This document shows, piece after piece, positions 15,234-25,392 of a stretch of 64,000 bases of DNA (position 1 is its first letter; the number at the start of each line of letters is the position of its first letter). The translations under genes were made by a program, and so were the position numbers. The DNA is taken from assembly GCA_965229685.1 (NCBI GenBank), contig OZ245920.1, forward strand, positions 1,240,001 through 1,304,000. Direction: 5' to 3'. The DNA is from Pacificispira sp033344895 (lineage in GTDB: Bacteria; Pseudomonadota; Alphaproteobacteria; UBA8366; Aestuariispiraceae). The notes beneath the pieces were generated by a model. It saw only the letters and a list, made by a program, of their open reading frames with translations, searched no databases and was not told the origin of the DNA.

Positions 15234-17048
15234 ATGGCGCGCGGGACCCGCGATGAATTGCTGGCCCACTATCAGCGGGAGTTGGGCTATCTGCGCCGCA
15301 TGGGGCAGGCGTTTGCCGAAACCTATCCGAAGATCGCGGCACGGCTGGAGTTCGGTGGCGCGGAATCCCCGGACCCCCATGTCGAACGGCTGATCGAGAG
15401 TTTTGCCTTCCTGACGGGCCGCATTCAGCAGAATATCGACGCGGAATTCCCTCAGATTCCGCAGGCACTACTGGGTATCCTCTATCCGCAGTTCGTCGAC
15501 CCGGTGCCGTCGATGACCATCGCGCAGTTCAATGTCGACAGCGCCCGCGGCAAACTGACCGATGGCTATGAAATCCCGAAATCGTCGGAACTTTTTGCGA
15601 CCGCACCCAACGGCATGACCTGCCGTTTCCGGACCTCCTATCCGGTAACGCTATGGCCTGTCCGCGTAGAGGATGCCGCGATCGAATCCACCGATCGCTA
15701 TGATTTCCTGGACAGTCGTGTCGACGTCAATGCGGTGCTTCGCATTCGGATCCGGACGGAAGCCGATGCCTTGCGCGACCTGGGCATGGACACGCTGCGT
15801 TTTCATCTGCATGCGGATCGTGTGCTCAGCGATGCGATTTACGAGCAGATATTTGTCAATGCGCGCGGCGTTGCGCTGATTGCGGACGGCAAGACCAAGG
15901 CGCCTGTTGTCAGGCCTCCGAATGCCATACGCCCGGTCGGGTTCGAGCGGGACGAGGCCATCATCGAGGTTCCGTCGCACGGGCAGCCGGCTTATCACCT
16001 GCTGCGTGAGTACTTCACTTTCCCGGACAAGTTCCTGTATTTCGATGTGTCGGGGCTGTCGGCCGCCGGGGCCGACAAGGAGCTGGATATCCTGATCCTG
16101 CTCGACACGCCGCCACCCAGCAGCGTTACCGTCGAAGCCGAGAATTTCCGATTGTTCTCTACGCCCGTCGTCAACCTGTTCCGCAAGACGTCCGAACCGA
16201 TCCGGATCGACGGACGCGCGGCCGAGTACCGGCTGATCGGGGACAGGAGACGGGAACTGACGACGGAGATTCATTCCATCGTCAGCGTTACGGCCAGCAA
16301 TCAGGAAGAGGCAGAAGCCTACAGGGTCGAGCCCTTCTTCTCGTTCAACCATGCTGCCCATAGCCGAAATGCCCGCGCGTTCTGGTACGCACGGCGCGAC
16401 ATGACCGGTCGGTCGGATATGCAGGGAACGGATCTCTATCTTTCCTTCGTGGATCTGGACTACCGTCCGACCAAGCCGGCGGCGACGACACTTTATGCCC
16501 ATACCGTATGTACCAACCGTGGGCTGGCGGAGCAGTTGCGGGCAGGCGCTGTGCTGCAGACGGAGCTTGGCGCGCCCGTGTCATCGATCGTGGCACTCTA
16601 CAAACCGACACCGCAGATCGAGCCGCCGGTCGGCGGAGAGACGCTGTGGCGCCTGATCTCGCATCTGTCGCTGAACTACCTGTCGCTCAGTCAGTTCGAC
16701 GGTTCGCTGAAGGCCTTGCGGGAAATACTGCGGCTCTACACCAACGACGCCGCCCCCGGTACGGAACAGCAGATTAACGGGATCGTGGAGATGCAGTGCC
16801 GTCGTGCGGTCGAACGCATGGGGCCCGACGCCTGGCGCGGGTTCGCCCGCGGTGTGGAAGTGCACCTGACCATGGATGAACGGGCCTATGTCGGGTCCAG
16901 CGCGATCCTGCTGGCATCGGTCCTGGACCGGTTCCTGGGACTCTACGCATCGATCAATTCATTTTCCAAGCTGGTCGTGCATTCGGTCCAGCGTGAAGGA
17001 GTGTGGAAGGCATGGCCGCCAAGGGCAGGCGATCAACACCTCCTCTGA
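15234..17048 (+). CDS. tssF: T6SS baseplate protein TssF
   Basis: A 604-residue TssF/VasA-family protein. Landmarks are the N-terminal YYQRELxYLRRMGQAFAxxYP-type motif (here YQRELGYLRRMGQAFAETYP), a DPHVERLIESFAFLTGRI segment, and later CTNRGLAEQL and LWRLISHLSLNYLSL. TssF and TssG form the wedge complex that recruits TssK. Its 3' end overlaps tssG by 37 bp. Confidence 0.96.
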   Translation: MARGTRDELLAHYQRELGYLRRMGQAFAETYPKIAARLEFGGAESPDPHVERLIESFAFLTGRIQQNIDAEFPQIPQALLGILYPQFVDPVPSMTIAQFNVDSARGKLTDGYEIPKSSELFATAPNGMTCRFRTSYPVTLWPVRVEDAAIESTDRYDFLDSRVDVNAVLRIRIRTEADALRDLGMDTLRFHLHADRVLSDAIYEQIFVNARGVALIADGKTKAPVVRPPNAIRPVGFERDEAIIEVPSHGQPAYHLLREYFTFPDKFLYFDVSGLSAAGADKELDILILLDTPPPSSVTVEAENFRLFSTPVVNLFRKTSEPIRIDGRAAEYRLIGDRRRELTTEIHSIVSVTASNQEEAEAYRVEPFFSFNHAAHSRNARAFWYARRDMTGRSDMQGTDLYLSFVDLDYRPTKPAATTLYAHTVCTNRGLAEQLRAGAVLQTELGAPVSSIVALYKPTPQIEPPVGGETLWRLISHLSLNYLSLSQFDGSLKALREILRLYTNDAAPGTEQQINGIVEMQCRRAVERMGPDAWRGFARGVEVHLTMDERAYVGSSAILLASVLDRFLGLYASINSFSKLVVHSVQREGVWKAWPPRAGDQHLL

Positions 17049-18082
17049 TCGAGGAACTGCGAAACCGGCCGTATCGCTTCGACTTCTATCAGGCTGTGCG
17101 GATGGTGGAACTGTCGCACGGCGTCGGGATCGATCCCGATTCCGGTCGGACTGCGCTTGGGGAAGGGCCGGATCCGCGGAAGGAGGCGGTGCGCTTCTCC
17201 TCGGATCCGTCGCTCGCCTTTCCGCCGAGCGCGATCAAGGACTATCTGCCGCGTGACGGCGGACGTCCCGACGACATGACGATCCGATTCCTCGGGCTAG
17301 CCGGTGCGTTGGGGCCACTCCCGCGCCCCTTCACGGAACGCCTGATCCGGCGCATCGCGAAGAAGGACACGGCGTGGCGCGCCTTCCTGGATGTCTTCAA
17401 CCATCGTCTCGCCTCGCTGATGGTGCGTGTCCGCAAGGCCCACCGGATCGGTCTGGACACCCGACCGCCCCATGAAACGCTGATCGCGAAACTGCTGCGG
17501 TCGTTCATCGGGCTCGGCACCCGGGGGTTGCGTGACCGGATGTCGGTCGATGATCGTGCGCTGCTACGCTATTCGGGATTGCTGGTACATCGGCCGAGAA
17601 CCGCGTTGGGGCTTGAGCGGATGATGCAGGATTATTACGGCCTGCCGGTCCGGGCGCGTCAGTTTATCGGTGAATGGGTCGCTCTGGAAGAGGGGCAGGA
17701 GACTGTCCTTGGCGGAAAGTTGCAGGGCCTTTCCGGGCGCAACAATGCCTTGGGCACGCAGGCTTTCCTGGGCAATCGCTACTGGGATCAGCAATCCGGC
17801 CTGGAACTTCAGATCGGACCCCTGGACCGCGAAATCTTCGAGAGTTTCCTGCCCGGCGGTCAGCGCTATACGCCGATGCGGTCGATGGTGATGTTCTATG
17901 TCTCCCCGGAGTACAATTTCACCGCCCGCCTGATTGCGGCGCCGTCCGCGGTCCCTGCCAGCCGTCTCGGTAGCGATCTCCGGCTTGGCTGGACCAGCTG
18001 GCTGCGCAGCCGGGACGCCGAGAATGCGGATAGCCAGGTCGTTGTGAAGGTCCGTGACCGGAGCGCCGTCGCCGCACTGTAA
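17012..18082 (+). CDS. tssG: T6SS baseplate protein TssG
   Basis: A 356-residue TssG/VasB-family protein, from an ATG inside the 3' end of tssF; a GTG at 17003 would add three residues. Family landmarks are RPYRFDFYQAVRMVE near the N-terminus, VRFSSDPSLAFPPS, a GLAGALGPLPRPFTE motif and the DVFNHRL segment. It is the last gene of the first core block. The reading direction then meets two genes not typical of T6SS. Confidence 0.95.
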   Translation: MAAKGRRSTPPLIEELRNRPYRFDFYQAVRMVELSHGVGIDPDSGRTALGEGPDPRKEAVRFSSDPSLAFPPSAIKDYLPRDGGRPDDMTIRFLGLAGALGPLPRPFTERLIRRIAKKDTAWRAFLDVFNHRLASLMVRVRKAHRIGLDTRPPHETLIAKLLRSFIGLGTRGLRDRMSVDDRALLRYSGLLVHRPRTALGLERMMQDYYGLPVRARQFIGEWVALEEGQETVLGGKLQGLSGRNNALGTQAFLGNRYWDQQSGLELQIGPLDREIFESFLPGGQRYTPMRSMVMFYVSPEYNFTARLIAAPSAVPASRLGSDLRLGWTSWLRSRDAENADSQVVVKVRDRSAVAAL

Positions 18083-18181
18083 GACGCTCCGTCCTCACCA
18101 TGCGGGAACCTGCCGCGCCGCTTGCGGTCGTCCCGGACTCCCGCCTATCGTAGGCATCCTTTCCGATGCAGCAGGTTCCCC

Positions 18182-19507
18182 ATGTCCCCACCAGTCGATC
18201 CCGTCACCCCGAACGATACTGTGCCGTCCGAGGTCGACGTTGTCGTGATTGGCGCGGGCATCGTCGGTGTCTCCGCAGCCTGGTTTTTGACACGGCGCGG
18301 TTTGCGGGTGGCCCTGTGCGAAAAGGGCGTGGTCGGGGGCGAGCAGTCCTCGCGAAACTGGGGGTACTGCCGACAGCAGGGCCGCGATCCCAAGGAATTG
18401 CCGCTGATCATCGAATCCATGCGCATCTGGCGCGGACTTGATGCGGAAATCGAGGCGGAGACGGGCTTCGTTCAGACCGGCGTCATCTATGTCGCGAATT
18501 CCGAAAAGGACATGGCGAGCTACGAAAACTGGCAGAAGATCGCGGGTGAGTATCAGCTGGATACGAAGACGCTCAACCGCCAGGGTCTCTCGGATCTGCT
18601 GCCGAAGCTTGAGGCGGATTGGCCCGGCGCCCTGTGGACGCCCAGTGACGGCCGCGCCGAACCGTCCCGCGCTGCGCCGGCCATAGCACGCGCGGCGCAA
18701 CGGGAAGGGGCTACGGTACTGACAGGGTGTGCCGTCCGCGGACTGGAAACGACCGGTGGAAAGGTCTCCGCCGTCGTGACGGAGAAGGGGCGCATCAACT
18801 GCAATGCCGTGGTCCTGGCCGGGGGGGCCTGGTCGTCGCTGTTCCTGCGTCGGCACGGGGTGGAGTTTCCGCAGTTGAAGGTGCGTTCTTCGGTCATGCG
18901 GACCAGCGAAGGACCTGAGGTGACGCCGGGCGGTCTGTCGACCCCGGAATTTTCCATCCGGCGTCGCAACGACGGGAAATACACACTGTCGCGCGGCTTT
19001 CACTCGACCTTCCATCTGGTACCGGACGCGTTCCGCTGGTTTGGAAAATTCTGGAACGCGTTTCTGGCGGAACGGGGAAGTGTGAAACTGCGCCTCGACG
19101 GCGCATTCCTTCGCGACCTTCGAGAGGACAAGGACTGGTCTCTGGAGTCAGAGACCCCGTTTGAGCGCAACCGGGTTCTCGACCCGCCGGCAGATCGAAA
19201 AATCCTGGATGCCGGCCTGGAGGACTTCCGCAGGCGGTTCCCTGTCCTGAAGGACCTCAAGGCGGAGGAATACTGGGCCGGCATGATTGATGTAACGCCC
19301 GATGCAGTGCCCTGCATTGCGCCAATCGACCAGATTCCAGGCGTCGTCCTTGCGTCGGGCTTCTCCGGTCACGGGTTCGGAATCGGGCCGGGCGCCGGGA
19401 AACTTGTGTCCGAGATGGTTTCGGGCGCGCCAACCTGTGTCGATCCGACTCCCTTCCGCTACCAGCGGTTCTTCGATGGTACGCGATTGGCCCCGGCGGA
19501 AGTCTAA
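18182..19507 (+). CDS. FAD-dependent oxidoreductase of the D-amino-acid oxidase (DAO) family
   Basis: 441 residues from the ATG at 18182. The dinucleotide-binding motif is at residues 24-29 (GAGIVG) with the acidic end of the beta-alpha-beta unit at VALCEKG. The SSRNWGYCRQQGRD segment and the C-terminal VLASGFSGHGFGIGPG motif are typical of DAO-fold amine oxidases. The substrate is probably an amino acid or secondary amine. It lies between tssG and clpV. Its stop codon overlaps that of the convergent solute-binding protein gene by 4 bp. Confidence 0.85.
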   Translation: MSPPVDPVTPNDTVPSEVDVVVIGAGIVGVSAAWFLTRRGLRVALCEKGVVGGEQSSRNWGYCRQQGRDPKELPLIIESMRIWRGLDAEIEAETGFVQTGVIYVANSEKDMASYENWQKIAGEYQLDTKTLNRQGLSDLLPKLEADWPGALWTPSDGRAEPSRAAPAIARAAQREGATVLTGCAVRGLETTGGKVSAVVTEKGRINCNAVVLAGGAWSSLFLRRHGVEFPQLKVRSSVMRTSEGPEVTPGGLSTPEFSIRRRNDGKYTLSRGFHSTFHLVPDAFRWFGKFWNAFLAERGSVKLRLDGAFLRDLREDKDWSLESETPFERNRVLDPPADRKILDAGLEDFRRRFPVLKDLKAEEYWAGMIDVTPDAVPCIAPIDQIPGVVLASGFSGHGFGIGPGAGKLVSEMVSGAPTCVDPTPFRYQRFFDGTRLAPAEV

Positions 19508-20283
19508 CTGACCGGTGTGTGCATCGACACGATGCCGTCGAGGACGCCGGTTTCCCGGGCCTTCGTGATCAAGCCGTTTATGCGCCGCAAAAGTCCGGCG
19601 CAGGGGGAGCCGCGGGCGATGACGAAATGCACCGGATTGATGGAGATCGGTGTGTCCAGCGCGGTCAGGCGGTCCCCGCCGGTCAGCTGGGACGCCCAGT
19701 ATTTCCCTGTGAAGTAGGGAAGAACCCCGTAGTCGACGCGATCCCTCAGGATCATCCGCAAGACCTGCTCGTGCTTCTGGACTTCCTGGAGCGGCAACTT
19801 GCTGCGGTGGCGTTCGAACCGCGCGCCCCATCGCGCGCCGAGAAGGGCGGCTCCAAGCCGCCCGTTCAGGTCCTCAGGAGCGGAAAAAGGGAACTCTTCT
19901 CCTTTCTTGACGAACACGCTGACTTTGTCTTCGGCGAAAGGAATCGTCAGGAAACCGCGCCCTTCCCAACGTTCTGAACCGTTATAGACCCCGGCAATGA
20001 CGTCGAGGTCACCATGGTCGAACAGCATTTCCGTTCTGGCCCAGGGAACGCGCTCGCCGAAAACCACGGGAACTTGAAGCTCGTTCCCGATCCAACGGAT
20101 CAGATCGTAGGCAATGCCCCGTGCCTCATTCGAATCCGCATCGCGAAAGGCGTAGGGGTACCAGAGGTCCGCTCCACCAACGCGTATCGCCGCGCAGGAT
20201 CCGTCGGCCATCGCATAACGTGACGGCGCCACAGAGACCGCCAGCACCACAAGCAGAAACACTATGGCGAGGTGACGAGCCAT
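19504..20283 (-). CDS. Periplasmic amino-acid-type solute-binding protein (family 3)
   Basis: 259 residues with a Sec signal peptide (MARHL, hydrophobic core, AMADG). The mature part has SBP family-3 features: YPYAFRDADSNEARGIAYDLIRWI, then GDLDVIAGV, LTIPFAEDKVSVFV and YGVLPYFTG. No permease or ATPase gene is adjacent, so it is either an orphan SBP or a remnant of a transporter. The ATG at 20283 has AAGGGGG nine bases upstream; an ATG at 20292 is possible. It is the only leftward gene between tssB and tssA. Confidence 0.8.
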   Translation of the reverse strand: MARHLAIVFLLVVLAVSVAPSRYAMADGSCAAIRVGGADLWYPYAFRDADSNEARGIAYDLIRWIGNELQVPVVFGERVPWARTEMLFDHGDLDVIAGVYNGSERWEGRGFLTIPFAEDKVSVFVKKGEEFPFSAPEDLNGRLGAALLGARWGARFERHRSKLPLQEVQKHEQVLRMILRDRVDYGVLPYFTGKYWASQLTGGDRLTALDTPISINPVHFVIARGSPCAGLLRRINGLITKARETGVLDGIVSMHTPVS

Positions 20284-20489
20284 TGATTTCATCCCCCTTC
20301 GCTTCGGACCGTCGCTGGATGCCGTGGTCCGTCCCCCACCGGGATCAGCGTAACAGGGATGGTGACGGTGACGAAATGTTTCCTTTGTGTGACACTTTGG
20401 GCGCGGCACTCCAACCGCCTGCATTTCTTGCGCTGCATCTCGAATCGAAGCAGCACTAATCACCGCAAGGCGCCAGGAGAGCCGAAGGC

Positions 20490-23159
20490 ATGCAGCTCGA
20501 CATGAAGACCCTGGTGGGGAAGCTCAACCCCGCCTGCAAGCGGGCCCTGGAACGGGCTGCGCAGTTCTGCGTTCAGCAGACCAACTTCAATGTCGAGGTC
20601 GAACACGTTCTGCTGAAACTGTTGGAGCAGACCGACACGGATGCGGTCCAGGCTCTGAAGGCTCATGGCGTCGATGTGGCGAGTCTTCTGGAGGATCTAC
20701 AGGTTTCCATAGACGGTTTCCGGCGCGGCAATACGCGCACCCCGTCCCTGTCGCCGCATATCAACGATCTTCTGCAGGAAGCCTGGGTTTTTTCGTCGCT
20801 GACCCTGGGGCAAAACGCGACGCGGTCCGCGGGCTTGCTGCAGGCGGCCCTGGATACCGAGTCCATTCGGGCGCCCCTGATCGACGGGGCACCGTCTTTC
20901 GAGACCATTCCGCGCGACGGGCTGCGCGACGCCTGGAACGAGGTACTGCGCCATTCGCCGGAAACCATGCCGACTTCGCTGGAAGCCAGCAAGGCGGATG
21001 CAAAGGCGGCTCGGGAGCGCCGTAAGGATGCTCGTAAGGTCCAACCCGCATCGACGGCGGATCGCGATGACGAAACATCGGGGGCCGAGGGTGAAGCCGA
21101 TGCGCTCGATCTGTATACCGTATCGCTGACCGACCAAGCGCTGGTCGGCGCAATAGATCCCATCGTTGGGCGCGACGGTGAGATCCGTCAGATGATCGAT
21201 ATCCTGATGCGGCGTCGCCAGAACAATCCGATCCTGACGGGCGAGGCCGGGGTAGGAAAGACGGCCGTTGTTGAAGGGCTGGCGCAACGGATTGCGGACG
21301 GTGACGTGCCGGAGCCGCTGCGCGATGTCGACCTGCGGGTGCTGGATCTGGCCCTGCTGCAGGCCGGGGCATCCATGAAGGGGGAGTTCGAGGAGCGGCT
21401 GAAATCCGTAATCGATTCCGTCCGGTCATCGACCCGACCCGTCGTGCTGTTCATCGATGAGGCACACACCCTGATCGGGGCTGGCGGAGCGGCCGGACAG
21501 GGGGATGCGGCGAACCTTCTGAAGCCGGCACTGGCGCGGGGAGAATTGCGCACCATCGCAGCCACCACCTGGGCGGAGTACAAGAAATACATCGAGAAAG
21601 ACCCGGCGCTCGCCCGTCGTTTCCAGGTCGTAAAGGTGGATGAGCCGGATCAGGAACGGGCCGTTGCCATGGTGCGTGGCCTGGCACGCCGGCTGGAGGA
21701 TCATCACAGGGTTCGGATACTGGATGAGGCCATCGCGGAGGCGGTGTCCCTGTCGGCCCGTTACATTGCCGGTCGGCAGTTACCGGACAAGGCCATCGGT
21801 GTCCTGGATACCGCCTGCGCGCGGGTGGCCGTCGCCCAGGGGGACCGGCCTGCGGCGGTCGAGGCGGCGATCCGACAGGTCGAACGGCTGGAGGTCGAGA
21901 TCGACATCCTGCGCCGGGAACGAATTCTGGAAGACGACCACGCCGAACGTCTCGAAGGCTTGGAAAAGGCACTTTCCGAAGCCGAGGCGGAACGGGATGA
22001 CCTGACCGCGCGCTGGGAGGCCGAGCGCGAGATAGCGGATGAAATGATCGCGGTGTTCGGAAAGCGACTGGACGGTGAGCCGCCGGGACCCGCCTATGCC
22101 GACCTGCGGGACCGTCTGGTAGCGCTTCAGGGGGACGACCCGATGGTTCCGATCGAGGTCAACGGCGACACGGTGGCATCCGTCGTCGCCGGCTGGACCG
22201 GTATTCCGGTCGGACGGATGATGCGGGACGACATTCAGGGCGTGATTGACCTGGAAGACCGGATGAAGGCACGGATCGTCGGGCAGGACCATGCACTGGA
22301 CGTGGTTGCACGCCGTATCCGGACCTATCGTGCCGGGCTGGACGATCCGGGCAAGCCGGTAGGCGTGTTCCTGTTCGCCGGCCCAAGCGGTGTGGGGAAG
22401 ACCGAGACGGCCCTGACCCTTGCAGAGTTGCTCTATGGCGGCGAGCGGAATCTCATCACCATCAACATGTCCGAGTTTCAGGAGGCGCATACCGTCTCCG
22501 GCCTGAAGGGCGCGCCACCGGGCTATGTCGGTTATGGCCAGGGCGGCGTGTTGACGGAGGCCGTTCGCCGCAACCCCTATTCGGTCGTGCTGTTGGATGA
22601 GGTCGAAAAGGCCCACCCCGACGTCATGGAACTGTTCTTCCAGGTCTTCGACAAGGGACAGATGGAAGACGGGGAAGGGATCGAGGTCGATTTCCGGAAC
22701 ACCGTGCTGATCCTGACCAGCAATCTGGGCGACAGGGTCATCATGGATGCCGCCTTCTCCGGTGAGGACCTGTCGCTGGACGGTCTGGTAACGAAGATCC
22801 GACCGGATCTGCTGACTCGCTTCAAGCCGGCCTTTCTGGGGCGCCTGGTCATCGTGCCGTACCTGCCGCTCGGCCAGGAGGAGATTGCCAACATCGTGAC
22901 CCTGAAGCTGGACAAGGTCGCGCGCCGTTTCCGGGAAAACAATGGCGCCGACCTGGTGATCGATCCCGAGATCGCCGCGACGATCGCCGCACGGTCCGGG
23001 GAGGTGGAAAGCGGAGCACGTGCCATCGATAACGTCGTGACCCAGAACCTGCTGCCGACGCTGGCGCAATCCGTTCTGGCGCGAATGGCCGAGGAAAAGC
23101 CGTTCGAGAAAGCCTTGGTTCGCCTGGATGGCGGCGGATTCGCCGTCTCCTTCGAGTGA
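20490..23159 (+). CDS. clpV: T6SS sheath-disassembly ATPase ClpV (TssH)
   Basis: An 889-residue two-ring AAA+ unfoldase. The N-terminal MDMKTLVGKLNP-like segment (here LDMKTLVGKLNPACKRALE) is typical of ClpV rather than ClpB. Walker A lysines are K257 (GEAGVGKT) and K637 (GPSGVGKT); Walker B is VVLFIDEAHTLIGAGG in D1 and VVLLDEVEKAHPDV in D2. A coiled middle domain lies at about 440-530. It recycles contracted TssBC sheaths. Confidence 0.96.
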   Translation: MQLDMKTLVGKLNPACKRALERAAQFCVQQTNFNVEVEHVLLKLLEQTDTDAVQALKAHGVDVASLLEDLQVSIDGFRRGNTRTPSLSPHINDLLQEAWVFSSLTLGQNATRSAGLLQAALDTESIRAPLIDGAPSFETIPRDGLRDAWNEVLRHSPETMPTSLEASKADAKAARERRKDARKVQPASTADRDDETSGAEGEADALDLYTVSLTDQALVGAIDPIVGRDGEIRQMIDILMRRRQNNPILTGEAGVGKTAVVEGLAQRIADGDVPEPLRDVDLRVLDLALLQAGASMKGEFEERLKSVIDSVRSSTRPVVLFIDEAHTLIGAGGAAGQGDAANLLKPALARGELRTIAATTWAEYKKYIEKDPALARRFQVVKVDEPDQERAVAMVRGLARRLEDHHRVRILDEAIAEAVSLSARYIAGRQLPDKAIGVLDTACARVAVAQGDRPAAVEAAIRQVERLEVEIDILRRERILEDDHAERLEGLEKALSEAEAERDDLTARWEAEREIADEMIAVFGKRLDGEPPGPAYADLRDRLVALQGDDPMVPIEVNGDTVASVVAGWTGIPVGRMMRDDIQGVIDLEDRMKARIVGQDHALDVVARRIRTYRAGLDDPGKPVGVFLFAGPSGVGKTETALTLAELLYGGERNLITINMSEFQEAHTVSGLKGAPPGYVGYGQGGVLTEAVRRNPYSVVLLDEVEKAHPDVMELFFQVFDKGQMEDGEGIEVDFRNTVLILTSNLGDRVIMDAAFSGEDLSLDGLVTKIRPDLLTRFKPAFLGRLVIVPYLPLGQEEIANIVTLKLDKVARRFRENNGADLVIDPEIAATIAARSGEVESGARAIDNVVTQNLLPTLAQSVLARMAEEKPFEKALVRLDGGGFAVSFE

Positions 23160-23204
23160 CGGTGATGCCGGTACGGAGATGCGCGGATAGGGGCAGGGCC
23201 GGGA

Positions 23205-25388
23205 ATGGCTGAACCCGTCGGCTATACGCAACAGAACCGATATCTGTCGGTGACCACACCGCTGGGCGCCGACAAGATGATCCTGCGGGCGATCCGGGGG
23301 AACGAGGGCCTGTCGTCCTTGTTCCGCTATGAACTTGAGATGTTCTCCGAGGATCCGGAAGTCGACTTTTCCAGTATTGTCGGACAAACCGTCACCGCGA
23401 AAATCGAGATGTCGGACGGAGAATCGGCGCGCTACTTCGACGGTCTGGTAACGGAATTTTCGCAGCATGATTCAGATCCGCGTTTCTGGACCTACCGCGC
23501 TGTCATCCGGCCGAAACTCTGGCTTGGTACCCGCAAGACGGATTGCCGAATCTTCCAGGACATGTCGGTTCCCGACATCGCCGCCAAGGTTCTTGGCGAG
23601 ATCGGTGTTACCGATTTTGCGGATGAGACCACGTCGTCCTATACGGCGCGGACCTACTGCGTTCAGTACAATGAAACCGTCTTCGATTTCCTGAACCGGT
23701 TGTTTGAGGATGAAGGCATTTTCTATTTCCATCGCCACGAGGATGGAAAGCACACGCTTGTGCTGGCGGACGATGCCGATGCGCATGCGCCCTGTTCAGG
23801 ATTCGACACCGCAACCTATCGCCCGACCGGCCAGCAGGGACGGGAAGACGAGGATGCGATTGTCCAGCTTTCCTACTCGGAACGAGTCGTATCGGACCAT
23901 TTCGCGACCGACGATTACAATTTCGAGACGCCGTCGACCGAACTGGCAACGACCGCCGATGGCGACGGCTCCGGGTCCGACATGGAAGTCTATGAATATC
24001 CCGGCGGCTACATGGCCAAAAGTGCCGGGGACGGGCGTGCCAATATCAGGGTTCAGGAGTTTGAGGCCCTGTCGAAGTCTCTCGACGGCCGCTCACAGAT
24101 GAAATCCTTCACGGCGGGCTACTCCTTTTCACTGATCTGGCACGGACGGGAATCCCTGAACGACGAATATGTGCTGGGCGACCTTTCGATCCGGGCGGAA
24201 GAGGACCGCTATGAGAACACCTTTCGCGCCTTTCCCAAGTCCCTGGCTTTTCGGCCGGGACGCCGCACGCCGGTACCGCGCATCCACGGTACCCAGACCG
24301 CCGTCGTGACCGGCAAGTCGGGGGAGGAGATCTGGACCGATGCATTCGGCCGCGTGAAAGTGCAGTTCCATTGGGATCGTGAAGGAAAGAAGGACGAGAA
24401 TACCTCCTGCTGGGTTCGTGTCGCCCAGGGCTGGGCCGGAAAGAGCTGGGGCAGTTGGTTCCTGCCGCGCGTCGGGATGGAGGTGGTCGTTACCTTCCTG
24501 GAAGGCGACCCTGACCGGCCGATGGTTACCGGCTGCGTCTATAACGGCGAACAGGTGCAGCCCTATACGTTGCCCGACGACCAGACCAAGTTCACGATCA
24601 AGTCGAATTCTTCCAAGGGCGGGGAGGGGTTCAACGAATTCCGTTTCGAGGACAAGGCGGGCGAGGAAGAAGTCTATCTCCATGCCCAAAAGGACTGGAA
24701 CAGCGTTGTCGAGAATGCGCGGACCACAACGATCAATGAAGCTGACGATTCACTGACGATCGAGAAGGGCAACCGAACATCGAAAATAAACACCGGGAAC
24801 GAGGATCATTATGTCAAGGGGACGCGGACGCTCAAGATTGACGGGGCACAGGACCACACGACGGGAGACGGTTTCACCCATGTGGTGACCGGCGACTACA
24901 AGCTGACCGTATCCGGGGATCTGACCATCGATGTCGACGGCAATATCAGCATCACCGCCGGCAAGAACATCTCCATCGAGGCGGGGCAGAACATCGACAG
25001 CGCCGCCGGTCAGAGCATTTCCAACGATGCCGGCATGAATATGGATAATTCGGCGGGCCAGAACATGACCAACACTGCCGGAATGAACATGGACAACAAG
25101 GCGGAAATGAACCTGACCAACAAGGGCGGCATGAACGTGACCGATGACGCGGGCATGAAGCTCACTCTGAAATCCGGCATGAACACGGAATCGAAGGCCG
25201 GCATGTCGCTGAAGGAGGAAGGGGGCATGTCCATGGAGATGAAGGGCGGCATGAGCCTGAAGCAAGAGGGGGGGCTGTCTCTTACGGCCAAGGGCGGCCT
25301 GTCCGGAACCTACGAAGGCGGTCTGACCGGTACATTGAAGGGCGGGGTCATGGCGATGCTGCAGGCCGCCATCGCGAAGCTGGGTTAG
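23205..25388 (+). CDS. vgrG: T6SS spike protein VgrG (TssI) with extended C-terminal repeats
   Basis: 727 residues. The gp27/gp44-like head starts with SVTTPLGADKMILRAIRG and includes VQYNETVFDFLNRLFEDEGIFYFHRHED. The gp5 OB-fold contains the diagnostic VKVQFHWDREGKKDENTSCWVRVAQGWAG. Residues about 579-727 form a tail of roughly 8-residue repeats (G-M-N-M-D-N-x-A, later G-G-M-S-L-K), consistent with a lengthened beta-helix needle. No enzymatic effector domain is evident at the C-terminus. A MORN-repeat gene follows after 4 bp. Confidence 0.96.
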   Translation: MAEPVGYTQQNRYLSVTTPLGADKMILRAIRGNEGLSSLFRYELEMFSEDPEVDFSSIVGQTVTAKIEMSDGESARYFDGLVTEFSQHDSDPRFWTYRAVIRPKLWLGTRKTDCRIFQDMSVPDIAAKVLGEIGVTDFADETTSSYTARTYCVQYNETVFDFLNRLFEDEGIFYFHRHEDGKHTLVLADDADAHAPCSGFDTATYRPTGQQGREDEDAIVQLSYSERVVSDHFATDDYNFETPSTELATTADGDGSGSDMEVYEYPGGYMAKSAGDGRANIRVQEFEALSKSLDGRSQMKSFTAGYSFSLIWHGRESLNDEYVLGDLSIRAEEDRYENTFRAFPKSLAFRPGRRTPVPRIHGTQTAVVTGKSGEEIWTDAFGRVKVQFHWDREGKKDENTSCWVRVAQGWAGKSWGSWFLPRVGMEVVVTFLEGDPDRPMVTGCVYNGEQVQPYTLPDDQTKFTIKSNSSKGGEGFNEFRFEDKAGEEEVYLHAQKDWNSVVENARTTTINEADDSLTIEKGNRTSKINTGNEDHYVKGTRTLKIDGAQDHTTGDGFTHVVTGDYKLTVSGDLTIDVDGNISITAGKNISIEAGQNIDSAAGQSISNDAGMNMDNSAGQNMTNTAGMNMDNKAEMNLTNKGGMNVTDDAGMKLTLKSGMNTESKAGMSLKEEGGMSMEMKGGMSLKQEGGLSLTAKGGLSGTYEGGLTGTLKGGVMAMLQAAIAKLG
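24940..25380 (+). repeat. Degenerate 24-bp coding repeats in the VgrG tail
   Basis: About 18 tandem degenerate units of 24 bp encode octapeptides of the type GMNMDNSA, AGQNMTNT, GGMSLKEE. The repeat is at the protein level with nucleotide variation, as expected of a selected beta-helix rather than a recent expansion. Confidence 0.7.
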
Positions 25389-25392
25389 CGAC

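Noticed and set aside
24940..25380. Repeat array resembling a CRISPR-like or satellite array
   Set aside because: The repeats are in frame with vgrG, 24 bp with no spacers, and encode an octapeptide beta-helix.
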